A stretch of DNA of 64,000 nucleotides from Echinococcus granulosus (GCF_000524195.1 NW_020170396.1:1184127-1248126), one strand, 5' to 3'; counted from the first letter of the stretch, positions 1 through 15,600 are shown. Made by a program: numbers and translations. The notes: generated by a model not told the origin, from the letters alone.

Positions 1-3000
1 CATGGTTTGACACCTAACCCAAGCACCATAAAAGTTGTCCTAGTTCCTCACGCTCCTATGCGCTGTGTGAGGCAAAGTGCGCCACGTGAAATTTTGTTTT
101 ATCACGCCACTTCATGCAATTAAATGCATGAAGTGTCAAGTTAATGTGAACTACTTGCATAACGTAAAAGGAATTATCATGCTTTACTTTTTTTAAAATA
201 TTTGTTAAAGTATCTATTAAGGCACTAGTGTTGACTTTTAAACTGGGTACAAAGTGAGCACCCATGTCAGGCATTTAGCCATTACTTATTCATAAGTGAT
301 ATAGACCCCAGGTTTGCTGACACCCATTCAAGGACCAAATGCGTGTCTTTAAATTTAAAACGAGAAATGCCTTTCAATCGTAAATACGCCTGTCCGTCTA
401 ATTCAGTTTTTGGACCTACAATTTTCAAGGATGTGAAAAAAAGTTTGAGCGCTCAAGTTGAAAAAAGTAGGAGCCGTACTCTGGACGTATTATCCTGAGT
501 TAGAGAGAATAAAAAGCTGATGGAAAGACGGTTAGCAAAATAAGTGGTTAATTATATTTCTCAATACTGTTTGCATACTTATTTACGGACTCTCTGAGGG
601 TTCACTCATATATGTCTCAAACCAATTGCGTAGGTCTTCGGCGCCGTTTGATTCTACAAAAAAAATAAGGTAAAGGATTTTATTTGAATAATTCAGTTGT
701 TCCACAAGTCATTGTTATTCGAAAACAAAGGTATCTGATGTCGCATATATGGAGATCAAAGCGATTATTTATTAATGCAGAATTAAAGCTCCAATTCACA
801 CTAATCCACTGTCTTGAACTACCGGCCTCACCCTGTAACAGCCATTTCTGCTTTGAAATAGGAACAATAAGTCTTTGAGTAACAATAATCTACTCCAGAC
901 ACTTTCAAAACCGGTAAATTAAAAGCCCATTTTGAGATTGAAAATATACTAATGTATCGGTCGCATAAAACATGCATCAACATCAACTATGAAGGGAAAC
1001 AGACGATATGGCAATGAATCAAAAGTAGGTTCTGATGAATAAATGAGTGCTGAATCTGCCTAAAATTCTTGCGTGAGCGGAGTCCCGGGTATTCACACAA
1101 TAAACTGGAAAACTCATTTGCGGTTAATTTCACTGAGGAGAAACAAGATTTAAAAGTGCTTTAAGGTAGAGTGAAAGTGAAAGTACAAAAAAATAATGTG
1201 GCAGAGTAGTTAAAAATCAGCCACGAGAAAAATTACACATGTGAAACTTTCTCCAAGTCCAAGGGGAGGAGGTGGTGGCGTTAATTCCTTTGCCCAAGGG
1301 ACAAACATCGTCCACTGTTTCAAATACCACTTGTTTATGAGCAAGTGTGTGTGGTAACCTTAATTCACCACATCGTCTCATTAATGTTACTTTTGAGGGC
1401 ATCGCACTTCCCGAATAGTTACGCAGATACGTTGTTTTATACGATGATGCTTCTGAGTAGCTATGATTGAATATCCTATTTACCAAATGAGCGTAAATAC
1501 TCCAACAAGAAGTGTCATAGAGGTAATCGAATTCAAGGGCTATGCTTAAAAAGCCCTTTAGATGATTTGGGATGAAAATCAGTGTGACTCAATCTACTTG
1601 AATGGCAAAGGTGAAGTGAGGCGGGGGCGATAGGAGGGTATGAAAGAGTAAATATCGAAGTATTTAATTGGAAAATTAAAGCAAATACAAACCAAAGGAA
1701 TGCTTAAGAACAGAAATCAAAATCCCCCGTCTCACTTTGCCGCCCGACTAGCAATCTCTAGATGTGATTCAAGGTGAACACCCTCAGACGGCGACATAAA
1801 AAATAATTGGAGATAGGATACAAGGTGACATTTACACTACGCAGTATGGTGGCAAATCCGTCGCCTATTTGGCCTTTATAGATGAATTTTTGGCAGAAAG
1901 AATAAAGTGGCTTGAGTAAGATCATGTTACCTTTCCATGCACTGGTCTGTCATCATTCAGAAAAGGCCGATGAAAGGACAGTCACAACATCAACTGGGAG
2001 ATTATTCGCCACGAAAAAACACCATACTGATGAAAATAGCCATGAAATCGGGATAAATAAGAAGTGGAGCCTGGAGGCCAGTGATGCGCCTTGTGCCTAC
2101 TGTCGCTCCGGAGGGATAAACCGATAACGTAGGGATAATTTCTCGGAGATCAATGGTAATAAAGACTGACAAGGATTGATAGAATGTAAGTGTGAAAAGA
2201 AGGAAGGGCTTAGAGGCTTTTACATTCCAGAAATGCATCTCGAAATCATATGTGACCAAAAAAGGCACAAAAACAGCCTCCAGATTTGCTTCCTGAAAAT
2301 GGATGCATTCAGTGTATTGAGGATGCACACAAAAAATGCCTACGATAAATATACCATGGTCTACAACAAGGCTGCATCGCCCTTCCGGGTGCATTTGCTA
2401 TAATCAACACGAATTAGAAAAAAACAAAAATTTAGAGGTCGAGTATCTACCCCCCAGAATTCATAAGACTCATTTATTTGGGGACAGAAATGAACCAAAA
2501 GTTCACCGGAATGGTTATTTTAATTTTCATTTACAAGTAGAAGCCCATCACGCTAAAGATGCTGCCCACCGCCATAGTATTTTACCTGCTTTGAATTTCA
2601 TAACGATATCACGATTGAATTATTTCCATATAGTTTTAATTGAAATTATCAAGCGCCTCACGAATGGTAAGCAAGTGGTTACGTTTTTTATTTCGCTCTT
2701 CTAAATGCGACGGTAAAAACACTCACGGCTGTGGCTCAGATGCTTTCAGCAGGCTTAGTTACTCTGATGATATCGAAATTATAATCTCATTTTTAACTAC
2801 TTGATAATTTTCCTTTTTTATTGCGCAAAAGGTGCTTTCAGATTCACAAGATAAGCTTACTACTCCCCCATCTGGGATAGCACACAAACACAAAATAGGG
2901 TTAAATTGCACAAATCAGCTGCTGCATTAAAGCAACATTTGAGTGCGCAAGTCGGTTTGAATGAGAGCCACCTACTCTCTCCCTCAGTGACTTGGCATAT

Positions 3001-3421
3001 AAAGCGGTTTTATGATAGCTCGAACATAAACATAGCAGGACATTGCAATAGCGTTTGATACCCTCCTGAAAAAGAACAAATAAGTTTATCTGTATTGAAC
3101 AAGTAATAAATACACGCTTCTGATAAGTCATGAAGTTGGTTTTATTGGCATCACGCGCAATCGCAAGCAAGATTGACCAAAGTTCACCAGAAAATCTTCA
3201 TCAAACTCCACAGTCAAAGTTATGTGCTACCAGGACAGAGAAATAAGCGTTCATAACCAAATAAACGGTTCCTTAACTATCATATCAGTCCAATAGAAAA
3301 TCACCTCAACCACTGTGAGAGAGTTACAATGAAGTAAATAATTTCAAAAAGGAAAGTATCAAATGCAAGAAAACCTTCCAAACGAAAATCCGTAAAAAAA
3401 AACCACGATTTTAAAAAACCC
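1..3421. other. No supported gene (3' flank of cramped)
   Basis: AT-rich sequence with many short frames on both strands. None has convincing splice signals, a domain or coding-like composition. The longest minus-strand frames, 2002-2394 and 1217-1486, have no recognisable family pattern. This stretch probably holds the 3' UTR of the cramped gene and intergenic DNA, and it could hide a further 3' exon of that gene. Confidence 0.5.
3141..3146 (-). promoter_or_regulatory. Candidate polyadenylation signal for cramped
   Basis: The plus strand reads tttatt, which is AATAAA on the minus strand, about 280 bases past the stop codon proposed at 3422. Such hexamers are common in AT-rich DNA, so this is only a candidate. 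Confidence 0.25.
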
Positions 3422-3682
3422 TTAACGATATTCAGGCAAAATGCAACTAACTTGCTTCTCTCGAGGCATTTGCAGTAAGTTCTGCTGTTCTTCCTCTCCC
3501 AGCTGCTGCTGCTGTTGTAGGTATTGCTCCTGAGAGATTGACTGAACTTCATCAATTTTGATCGTTTCTATCCCGCCGTGCATTTCAGCACTCGGATGGG
3601 TGGCATCACCTTCACCAGACACTGGGAGCTTAGAGCGCAACGGAAGATCAAGCGTCGAGGTGCTAGATGGTTGTATCATATC
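3422..3682 (-). CDS. CRAMP1: cramped exon 13, Gln-rich C-terminus
   Basis: Acceptor ATACCAG, phase 0. It encodes DMIQPSSTSTLDLPLRSK and later ISQEQYLQQQQQLGEEEQQN, a short polyglutamine and Glu/Gln region. Reading on gives a stop at 3422. A good donor (CAA|GTTAGT) lies at 3452, so a further exon downstream is possible. I give the simple terminal-exon reading. Confidence 0.55.
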   Translation of the reverse strand, partial: DMIQPSSTSTLDLPLRSKLPVSGEGDATHPSAEMHGGIETIKIDEVQSISQEQYLQQQQQLGEEEQQNLLQMPREKQVSCILPEYR

Positions 3683-6600
3683 CTGGTATATTTTTTCTAA
3701 GAAGCGAGCATTGGATAAATGAGTTGTGATACGGGAGAAAGCTCACGCTAACTATAGGAAACGATCCAATTTATGCGATAATTTGGAAGCATAAATAACT
3801 ACATACCGAGAGATGAAACAGAACCCGATCCGAAATGATAAAACCTTACGCTGCAAGGAATCGTTCAAAGAAAGCGACTCCATTAGGTGCGAGGTTGTGG
3901 GTTGATTAGCTGCAAGGGTGTTAATGAATGTTGAAAAAGAAGAGGAATCCTCCTGATGGACCATATCGGTGGTAGCCTGGGTTTCGGGCGTGAAGTGGAG
4001 GAAGTTGGGTGAGGATAGGGGCTGAGACACCTCCTTTGTGGGGGTTCCCAGGTCCAGGCCTGGCGGAGCGTTCGCCATGAAAGCATTGAGGAGTGACTTA
4101 AGCGAATCGCTTGTCGACACATTCGAACAGGCGTCGATAGAGAAGGGGAGGCTTATCTCGCCCTGGTTTGATTGGGAGGTCAATACCGGGGCCCCCGTGA
4201 CAGGTATTTCTGCGACCGGATTGGTGACGACGACGCCCTGAGCCTAGGCAAAATTGGGGACAATAGCACTTTGCCTCAAGGAAATCATGAAAAATCAAAT
4301 ACATAACCATGATTGCTGTTCCAGATAATTAGACCACTTTTGGTCATCGCGAGTATTACATCTTCCCCGCTCGGTAGAGCAGATGTAGCCGTTAATTTTA
4401 CTGCTTTTGAAATGGACTTTCACTCAGTCATTTTATTCGTACTCGTGCTCGCAAGGAACGGTTATTAATAGCACATCATAAATCTACCAAGTTTGACAAC
4501 ACCAGCATCACAAAGCCAGCATAATTCGGAGGTGACCATAAAAAGAGCATTTTAGACTTGATTTAAGCAGGACGTTTTTAACGGTAAAAAAATTTCTCGG
4601 ATGAAAGAAGTACGGCGTGATGGCCATGGAGAGGCGGTGCATTAGGCGATTTTTTCCATAGTAGCTGAGTTTAAAGATAAACAGCATTTGTTCCAGCAGT
4701 TCGGAGTTAGACGAGAAAGGGTCAGTAGAAAGGAGGTGATATAGCTAACTCAGTTTGAAGGGCTTTAAGACCAAATTGAGGAGTAATAAACCTTATACAA
4801 CTAATTGCCATTAATTCTTATGTGAATTGAGACTTTCCGTAATGCTGCATGGTTTACTGCTTCTCAGCATTAATTCACACGAAAATAGCGGCGAATCAAA
4901 CAGAACACATCTAATCTTTACACAGAAAGCGAATGTATTCGCAAAGGAGATGTGATGTTTTACAAAGGGCGGACCTAAATGACCACTTTGTGATAAGCAA
5001 GGCATCTTGTTAAACCAGCAGCTACATAAATATGCAATATTTAAACTGAACAAGCCTCTATAGAATCAACATGTGAATGAATTAATAGATTGCCATTGTT
5101 TAAAGATATAATTAAAAACACAATGCCGAATTATTCATACAGCATCTAGGAATAACAAAATGTGGGAGTCACAAGACCACTAACAAGGGTAGCGAGATGG
5201 TGGGACCTTAGAAATGTCAGTCGTTATCCATCCTTCTTTGAAGAGAACTGTTTACGTGAGGTAATGGAACACAGTACTCACTGGTGGCTTTTATTGCATC
5301 GTATGACGTTTCGGTATTTAGCGCATTCAAAGTACGAGGAATACGAAGCCAAGCCAGATCTGTTCGGAGACAACGTTGTGTTTTAGTTTATGACAATGGA
5401 AATAATTTGCAACATGACTGGGCAATCTATCCACAACGGGAAGAAAAACTTACCCTTTTCTACTACTCTGCAATTAAATGTATGGTGCATGTCTGTATGT
5501 AGTAACTTATTTACGATAGGAAAACTTAATGTGTAAAAATATACTAAAACGGATAAATAACTTCCTCAGAATTTCATCAATCCTATAAACAAATGTCAGC
5601 AAGTCATACTCTGCAAGTTTGTTCAGGAAACGGGAAGATCTTGGACAAGGATAAGACATTTATGAAAAGTTAATGGACACATCTCCGTTAGTTAATTTTC
5701 ACTAAAAAGGCAGAGCCACACTAGTATCGAAAAGTGTGCCTGTATGTCCGCCAATACTCCGGCGACGGAACTGCTTGCCAATTTCAGTCATTTTTTAGCA
5801 CAGAAAAGTTCCTTAATTGGGAAAAGACAGACAACCGACAGGGCAAACACACAATTGTCACAAAAGCACAAATCAGTGACTTGACATTTTGAGTAATGTG
5901 TCTGTGCGATTTGCTTAGTTACCTCGTTCACATTGCTAACAAGACCGTGGGAGGGGGAGAGTGGCAGTAGAAATTAGTCAGTCCGAAACAATTTTAACCA
6001 GAACAAGGTAATGAGTGATCAGCGCACAGCTTCTAAGCAGCATTTACTTCTTGAGCTGCACAAGCTCCTAATGAATGTGTCCAGTAAAAAATGAGGAGTT
6101 AGCAAATTCACCCTAACCAGATGCTAATCAAATGATGCACCATAAAATGAGAGATACGAAAATCACTACCTAACGTATGACACCTTTGTCATCGCATCGA
6201 CATAAATTCGGTCATTTACCCATTGAAAATACATTAAATGTTAAATACTCATAGTTTCTCCATTAGAAAAAAGCGTTCTGTTAGTTTTGCCACGTTTCCA
6301 ATTTTAGCTGTATTAAAACTATGGATTTTGTAGATAATGATGCAATAGTCATTAATTCCAGCAATAAAAGTAAAATTTAATAGATATCTGCGAACGAAAC
6401 GGTGTTTTCTCACTTTTAACATGAAATTTCCTGTTATAATGCGCAAATCATAGCTCGACTACTGGGTATTTTAGTCAAAATTACCTTAAAACGACGGGTA
6501 AATAGATAAACAAGCATGCCGTATATCCTAAGACCGAAAAGTGCCTTTCGTATTCCCTGAACGATTTATGCAATTCTTAATGAAAGGTTCTTCCAACTAC

Positions 6601-9600
6601 TTATATTAAAGGCGACCAGAGCAATCGCCGCGAGAATGGAGTGTTTGAAGAGAACAATTTTGAAGGTGAAAATGCAGAGCGAATGAAAAAACGGGACTTC
6701 AGGTACTCTTCAAAAAACCCTGTCACGGAAAAGTGTTACGCACTTCGATCCAAATGTTTACCCTAACTGGGTTTTCGTTCTAAGGTTACTCAGTAAAATC
6801 ACCTTGGAAAGAACCGGACTCGCGCAGTCTGCGGGGGAAAGAGAGTTTTACGCCGATACTCATTAGTGTTAATGAAAGGTGATCCTGTAGAAGATACCAT
6901 CTCTTCCGTTTTTTTGCGTATTCCAAGGCTACACACGACTGACTGGCTTAAACATAGGGACTCTGTCACAGATAAATGCCTGTCGACTGCAAAAGAGTGT
7001 GGTCATTTAAGGAAGTTAAAAATGAGATCGAAAACAATGGTAGTTCGACACTCAGAATGTGTTAAAAACACTACCTCGGGGTGCGAAATAATACACACAC
7101 GTGTTAGCCTAAAATCATCATTTAGGGATAAGAATTTTAAGCGATCCGGTTTTTATAACGTTGATTAATAACACAAAGATTACTCTGAAGGCGCCTCCAG
7201 GCTACTTCTCAGTTTCATGTGACCAAAATCTAACCAAACCGAGATACCCGAAATCCATTGACAGCAACCCGAGTGCAAAAACGGTATTTTAAAAGGATAC
7301 AAATTGAGGAAATTTGGAACCAAAAATTTCAAGCAGTGGTTTACAGGGACAATCCCATGATTTGCGACCGTTATTGTGTGAGTGACTACCAAAACCGTAT
7401 AAAAGACCACCATTCAGACCGGTTGGAAAAGATAAACTCTAACTTTGGATGTGGTTGAGGCAATACCGTAGTCAGAACTTAAAAATCGGGGTGTAGTGGC
7501 TAGTCGACACTTCCATGTCAGAAACGGATTTCAAAAAGACTATGAATTCCTCAAATCATGTGATCAAATTAAGATTTATATGCTTGCCCACATATCTAAT
7601 GTCTGCACATAACTGAAGAAACGAAACGTCGATGTGGATCTCGTCATGAATTATACCGTCACAAATAGCAAGATAAATGCCTTCCAGGACATGCGGTCAA
7701 ATATGAAATATGAAAAAAACCATCAGTAATATATTTATGCATATTTATGATAAATTCCTCTGTAGCAATGAAAACCTCATGATTTAACAACGCATAATTG
7801 AAATTAATCTGTTTTTATACTCTCCTTTGCAACCAAGAAAGCCTATCATTGAGCGAGAAAGTAATAAAAAGGAACAACACCACAAACAACCAGCTAACGT
7901 AATTATGGCGTCGAAAGGGGAGGCGATATTATAAGCGTCAACTGACCTCTTCTTCCTCCCTCCTCTCACAATGAAGAAGCAAAAAAGTGCAGGGTCATGT
8001 TTTGCCACCCATTAGAAGCAGGGAACCCACGTACCAAATGGAACGGGATACTCTCCACCGTTGACGGCTCCGCAACAGAAGGCAGCGGTTGAGGAGGCGG
8101 CGGGGGAGCGGGGACGAATCTACATCTGCGCAAGGCGCCCATGGCCATGCGGTGTCTGCGCACCCGCCGCGCCTGGTTCTGACTGAAGGCACGCAGCGCA
8201 TGTAGCGAGGTGGTAGGCGGTGGGGCGGCCGCCTTACAGACGGGCAGGCTGGCGGTGGCAGCGGCCGAAGAGTGAAGCGGTGGGATGGGCACCTTAGGAA
8301 CCGGCAGCGGAAGGATAGGACGCGGAGAGGACGGTGACCTAAGGGGGATGGTGAGACCGGCATCGCCAATGCTAGAGGGCAGTGGGACCACCGGTCGTTG
8401 CACGTTCAGCTGCCGTGCGACCACCATCTTGGTCTTTTGCTTTTGCTAAAGGCCAGTCAATAATGGGTTTGAAAGTGGAATATACTTATGTCGCTTTTGC
8501 ATATCTTCCTATGCTTTATTACCAGGAAGAGAAGCGAGTGAAATTCCCTGTGTTCTTTTAATACAATGACGTGTAAATTCAAAAGCAAAAGAACCATAAG
8601 TTTCGCCTTATTCCTAGCCAGAAGCAGAGCAAACATCATTAACAATTCACTAATTCTAGTATCAAATCAAATCAGGTTTCGAATCAATTTTCGTTTAGTC
8701 GAAGAAAAAAGCAAAAAGGGTTTCTGAGATGCGACCCTCAGATGTCCGTAAATGTTAAAAAAGTTTTCCTCCATGCTAAAATTAATTATCCAGTGGGCAT
8801 GAATTAACATTTGTGTTTACGCTTGTCATATATTTGATCCATTTAGCCAAGTTACCTCAACTGCAACACATTACATGTTACACTTAAGGTCAAGATAGCA
8901 TTTAGTTAAAACAATGTAATACAGATCCTTAACCCAAAGAAAGCTAGCATAAAACATAACATTGATGGCCAGGAAACCCAGAAAAGTGCAAGCCTTACCA
9001 ACCACACATTAATTAAAGGTAGCGAATATGAGAAACTTGAGTGCAAACTTGCAGCGGCGTCAAAAAGCGTCCTCGATAGTCTATTCATAAAGGTAATGAC
9101 ATGGATGACCTACCATCAAGGTTTCTCAAACGCATCCACAGGAGCACATAAAACAGTATCCCGTGGAAGTTTAAAGTCTTAATAGGTTGGAGAGAAAAAT
9201 CCCGACAAGCGGAGGAAATGAGAGGAAGACTTCAATTCTCCAATGTCATTAAAGTAGGAAAAATATGTAATTGATGGAATATCTGGTCGTCAGACGCACT
9301 TGGAATTATATGCCTATGCAGATAAAACTTCCTTCTTGATGAATATATGACTTCTGCTCGGTTATTTCGTCATTGCAAGTTGTTCTCACCATGGTCTTAT
9401 CGTCAAAAGCCGAGTGAAGTTGATCAAAAAAGGCTGTTAAATGGCAAAATGGAAATAGATTCAAGATGAAAACGGAGCGCTTACTCCTTCGCCGACCAAA
9501 ATAATCTCGTGCCCCCCAGGAACATGAGATGCCGGCGTCGAAAACTCGGTTTTAGACTTTGTTACGGCGGTCTGACCAGGCGGTTTAATCGATGGATCAG

Positions 9601-12600
9601 CCTCTGAGAGTGGTGCTGGCACAGTCACATTGTTCGTAACCGTCGCTGTCGGCGCCTTCATCTGTCTCCCTGACGACCTTGATGCTGACGTAGCCTTCAC
9701 CGTGGTGGTTTGAACAGTCGTGGCAGTGGCGGTCGAACGAACTGGTACCTGTAACATTGAAATGAGTGATCCTTAGGCGGGCGTCTCAACTAATCCGAAA
9801 CAAGACCACTTAAAACGGTGATTTTTGGGTAAAGGAGTTTCCGAGAGCGAAACCAGCCCAAGCATTCCAACTTCATTTTCTACATTTCGTAAGGATTGAT
9901 CACCACGCAACGCCAAGATGAACTAGAATATGGTCAGCGAAGCCTGGAAAATTATGCTTGCTGTGAAAACTAGGCAACTTTACCGTTTGAAAGAATGCTT
10001 TTCACAGGCCCTGGAGTTATAACTCCTCCCAGATAAAAGGGCAAAAAGTATTTAGTAAAGCGATTTCACCTAGCAACTAGGCCGTCGGCTGCGGACACAG
10101 ACGGCTGCAAGATGTGTAAAATACTTAGGCTTTCGGTGTGTGATTAAAAATTATTTTACAGGCCTTTGAAAAATTATGGAAATGAAAGCACTATAAAAGA
10201 GAAAAATCCTCGTTTCATAAATTTGAATAACGTACAGAAGTGAATATTAAGGCAGTGCCACTGATTTGAAAGCCAGTTGACTTTCTAATGACTTTCTTTC
10301 ACGCCCAATTAGAACATTTGAATTTGGCCAAGTTGCATTTCAGATTTCCGATTAGCAAACTGAAACTAACATTAATCCCAGTAGTTCTGACGGCTAACAA
10401 ATTTCATGTTCAAAATTCTATTCAAAGTAATTGCGTTGATCCATGCCAATCGCGCATATCCCATTGGCAATGAAACATGAAATGAGTACAAAAGAAGGAA
10501 GCGGATTGGGAATTAAATGCGCACTTCAGTAACAAAATAGCATGCGCACATACACGTCACACAGGATTTGGCTGATTTGTGTCCATAAAAAAAATGCAAC
10601 AACCTTTAATAGGAGGAAAAAAACGGTGCCTAGGGAACAGTGTACCAACGAATCATCCCAGGTAAGCATATCCAGTGTCGCGGTTTAAATCGAAACACAA
10701 AGCAGAATGCCATTAAAGTAAAAACTGGGGAGAATACCCACATTCCAGCTTTTGAGGTTGAGGTATTCGCTGGCACTGAGGTGAAGGAGGCGACGAAGGC
10801 CGTTAGTGATGCCCTCGCCATTTGCGATGGCCTCCTTGGGCAAGGATGTCGGGTAAGAGGAGGACGCGGAGGCTCTTGTCGAGCTCGACTGTAAAAAGTC
10901 GTACTCGAAACGAATGCGCGCAGGGCAGCCGAGGGCGAGGTAGATGACCACCAACTTGATACCCCGTGCCTCCTACGACGAAAGCAACAACACTAGCGCA
11001 GTAGTCGGAATCCCATGGGTGAGAAAGCGGTGTAAATTATTCAAATCAAACTATGATAGCTTTGGCTTGATGCATCCCAAAGCAAAAAGGTTATTGAGGA
11101 AGAGAGAAAAATCAAATTCGCTCAGTAAAATGGTAACCTCAGTGATGAAAGACCGGAAAGCACAGTCCAACAGTCTCGTAGCTCTAAGCACGGGAAAAGT
11201 TCAATCCAAAACTAAATACACATAAACTTCCCACCCAAAAAAGTTGGACTTTATGCAAGTCGAAACCAGTGATGAGTAAGGGGAAAAAGATGTCATAATT
11301 ATATCGGTGATTCCCCAGTTTGGCAAGTAGTCGCAACTTGAAACGAATTACAGCATGCCACAACCATCTGCAGGAACTGACGAGAGTATTTTGAGCGCAG
11401 TACGATTTGAAACCACGATGTTTCCAAAAAACGTTCCGTTGTAGTGGCGTCAAGGTCAAACCAGCTTGTTTTCGAATGCTTACAGCGACTACCAGTGTCA
11501 CCGATGGGTGATATCTTGGTTAAAAAGCGCTGCCGGGGTTAACTGCTTAAATGAACTTCTGAAACACTAACCGCTAGAAACCTCCTCGTCTGGAAGTGCC
11601 TGCGTGATGTTGCATCACATAAGGATTGCATAATCGAGGATGACGAAATTCCGGTTCCAAATGAGCATGTTTTCAAAGACGATTCCACGATAATGCAGTC
11701 AGAAAGCACTAGCTATTACTTACATTACCATGACTGCATGTACTTTTGGTGGTTTTTTGAACGGTTAACTGGCAACATTCGTGTACAAGTGGATGGATTT
11801 CACCACGGTCAGTGACGGTAAACAGAAGAAAGTGAATCATTCCGGGTAGAATAGCTTATGAGTGTGTTACTTCTGAGTGCAAAAACGACCAAAAATATGA
11901 CTGTAGTTAACATATGTTGAACATCTTTCTTGAAAATTTCCACAGCAACTTCCCAGCAGAAGTAAATAAGTCACTTTATACGACATCCACAGGCTCACAG
12001 TAGCAATATTGAGAATTCGCGGCCATTTCATACCGAGTTTGTATTTTTTCTACCAGTTAAAAAATAGCCGTATGTTTTATGATTTTAGGTTAGCAGCAAG
12101 CGAATCGCTACCTCTAATTTCACTGACGGGAACCTTCATAAGTCGCCTGCCATGATTCAAGAAAATGGGGAAACTTCAGTTCCAATGCATTTTGGTTTCG
12201 CGGCTATTGAAACATCCCGGATACCTAAATGTACTTCCGTGTTTGAATAAGTTTGTTTTACTAAAACTGAGAAGACAACTGTCCAAATGTAGCTAAAATT
12301 ACATCATATAGTCCCAAAAAGAGCACCTCCAATTTTCCTGCTCCGTACGCATGAATGACAAACTTTTTTCTGACCAAAAAGGCCACAGATGCAAGCAAAA
12401 AATATGAACAATTATCTACTCTAATTCAATGAGTTGAGAGCTATAGCCTGTCCTAGAGCAAAGTCAAACCAACATCACCTTCGCCTAAGTCACCCAAAAG
12501 TTGCATTTTGCACGCATTAATTATGGCCAAAGCCTTACGGTCAGGCAAAAATTTTTAAGGGCGAATAAATCTGGTAAAAGTAGACGAGGAAGGAAACCGC

Positions 12601-15600
12601 TTTAGGCCTCCTTGACCTTATCCGTCTAGTATGGGGCAACACTGTTTCGACTCCAGTATGGCTATCAAAAATGACAAAATAGGTAATCGGTAGAAATAAC
12701 TCCTGAAACACTTATATTTACTCTTTTTAATCCCAAATTCGGGTGATCTTTAAGAATACATCACTAGTGCTAATTATGCCAGATTGCAATTTGCTTTCGC
12801 CAAATTGCAAAAAAGACAGCTCTTATGTATTAAAGGCGTCTCCCAAGGAGTACAGAATTGCGTATTCACTTGGCAGTGTAATAAAGCAATTAGCTTAGTC
12901 CGCTGAAAGAGCCGAATGCCTTTTCCAGTGGGTAAATGATGAAATACTAAGCGAAAAATTTAGGCGCTATTGAAAGTCCATCTGATGAAAAGCAAACTTC
13001 TGCTCGGATGATAAAGGGCTCTCCTAAAACCAAAATACTGAGACTAAAATGCAGACAATGCTGTCTCCTGCTAATCATTTGCATTTCAGATTTTAAACCG
13101 AGGAATAGTTAGCATTAAAAAGTATACAGACGGCGGCTTAAACGGGAAACGCTAAAGATGGATATCTAGTGAAAACTGCTGTTTATAGGCGTGAGTTCGT
13201 ATCCTGTCTAGTTCCCAAGTCGCGGCAATCAGGAGACAAAGTCTTCAATACAGACCTCTCTATTTGCCGACGCGTGTGTGTGTGCGAGCAGAGGGAATTA
13301 CGGGGTTGGCATATGTGGTATCCGACTGACTCATGGGGTATACCGGAGACCAGAGTAATTTCAGCCTCGCACACTTATAGTGTTTAATTGTCCTTTGCCC
13401 TCAGTGATTACTAGTCCATTTAAAGCACGTATGCACGTTATATTGGCCGATCAGAAGGGATCAAGCGAGAGCACAGCTTTCTAGTATCATTCAAAAAGCA
13501 AATATAAAGCGATCACATCGAAGGAAGTCATCCTTTTTAGTCCACCATAGCATTCATTTCTCGCGAAGTCGTGAGTTTTTTTTTCTGTTGAAGATCAGAA
13601 GTGAACTGGTCCGTGAGATATGAAGCCACTTAAAATAAAACTGAGGCTTTTAATTTTACCGGTTTAGTATAAAAATGAGTAACACCATGGCGGCAGTGCA
13701 AACAGTAATGTGACAAGTGCGCTATATTACATAAACAACCGGTGCACACGTTGTCGTTGCCCGGTCCACTGGTAAGGCGCCCATGCAGTACCATATGGTG
13801 ATTAAGTCACTTGCCAACAAAGACGTAAAACTGCTGAGATCCCTAGGGAACTTCAAGCACAGCATGACGATAGGACACTCAGTAGCAGTAAACGTTTCGA
13901 AAACGATCATATATTTCTACATCAGCGATGGTCCTGATTGCGGTGATCCCGTCCCCAGCTCACGACCTCAGTAGTTCTTGCACTGAACATTTGGCATGGA
14001 GAACGCCTGCCTGATTCCAAGCAGCCACGCCTGGTTTGACTTGAAACAGCACAGGAGATCAATGCTTCCGTGGCGACAGTAAGCACAACAACTCAAGAAC
14101 ATTTGAAATTTCAGAAAGTCGGTTCATGCTAAGTACAAAGACAGCATTCCACAGAAGCCCATAATGGTGACTCAAACTACTTGTACATTGTAGCAACTCA
14201 TTGCCACACTTTTCTTCTAGTTATTTTCACCTGTTTGGATCATCGAAAATCAGCAATCCATCACTGAATATGAAGTGAAACTGACTTTCCTAGGGTGCTT
14301 TAGCTGTATTGTCAAGGTATTAGCTAAGCAATATTTGACATAAATACCTCTCATAAATCAAAGCAAGCCGGGCGCTTAGGTATATGGCACGAAGTCCCAG
14401 AATTACGTCACCATTAAATGGTAGTGCCATCGCGTCATATGTTTTTCATGAAATATAAACGTATTTGGGATTTAAGTGTCGCAATAATCAAATAAGTAAA
14501 TTGGCATTGAAAAGGGCCCTTGCTTACATGCTAAAATCAACGCAGTGCTCGACTTCTCCTGGTGTGCTGATTTTATTTCCCCTTTCCCTCCCTCCCCAAC
14601 CTCCTCCCTCAAACAAACACTAGATAGTACGATCTATGCTCTCAAAGTAGAAACGTGGAGAGAATGGTGAATATTGAACAACCGCCAATGACAAAGCAAA
14701 CAACCTACCTCAAAGGTGACACCGTTGGCTAACTGTTTTCCAACCCCACGGAGATCAAGACGAACAGCAGTGGAGTTGGGCGAGGCACCAGAACCGCCTG
14801 TCCTAGAAGGTACTAGGTGACGTTGCCCTTCCTGTGCCGAGGCTTTTGAGGTACCGGTGGCGGCAGTGGAGGTGCTTGTAGTACCGCTGGCACCCGGCGC
14901 ATCTGTTGGTATTAGGAGGGAAAAAATGGAAGATTAAGATAACATTTTCAAAAAGCACTTTATTGTTTCCCTGTAGGCTGATAAATCTGTAAAAGCGTCA
15001 GTTAGTTCGTAAACCCATCAGCTTTCGCAACAATCGAACCTAACCGCTGGCTCCTAGCAAGTGTCGATGCAAGCTTTTAAACTCAACTTCTGGTTTGTTT
15101 ACATTGTACAAACATTTTAATAGCCTCCAACTGTTCAATGCAATTTGAGCTTATAAATACGGACTGACCTATCGCAATTAGGCTCTCAAACGAAAGCACC
15201 TACTTGCCTGAGCCTTGCAAATGAAAAAAAAAGATTTCCGACCTCACCACTGTTTCACCTCCCTACTCATGAGCATTTCTCAATTTGGATATATTAATAG
15301 AGATTAATTTATTTAAAACAGGCTATCAAAAAAGTATCTACTAGTAACGACTTTAGAGATCATTGGCTAAATTTTCAAGAGATATAAAATGGAAGGTGAC
15401 ACCAGCCAAGTGTTTTAAAGTTTATGCAATCTAAGTAAATTTCAAGCAGCATGACCCTTCGGTTTAAAGGGGCACGTACTTTCTGGCACCACTCCCGATC
15501 GCTAACATGCACTTCACCTCATCAATGGTGCCATTAAGCTGAGCGTGAACAAATGGGAAGTCAAAAGTAGTAATGAAAAGAGGAGGAGAGGGAAATGAGG

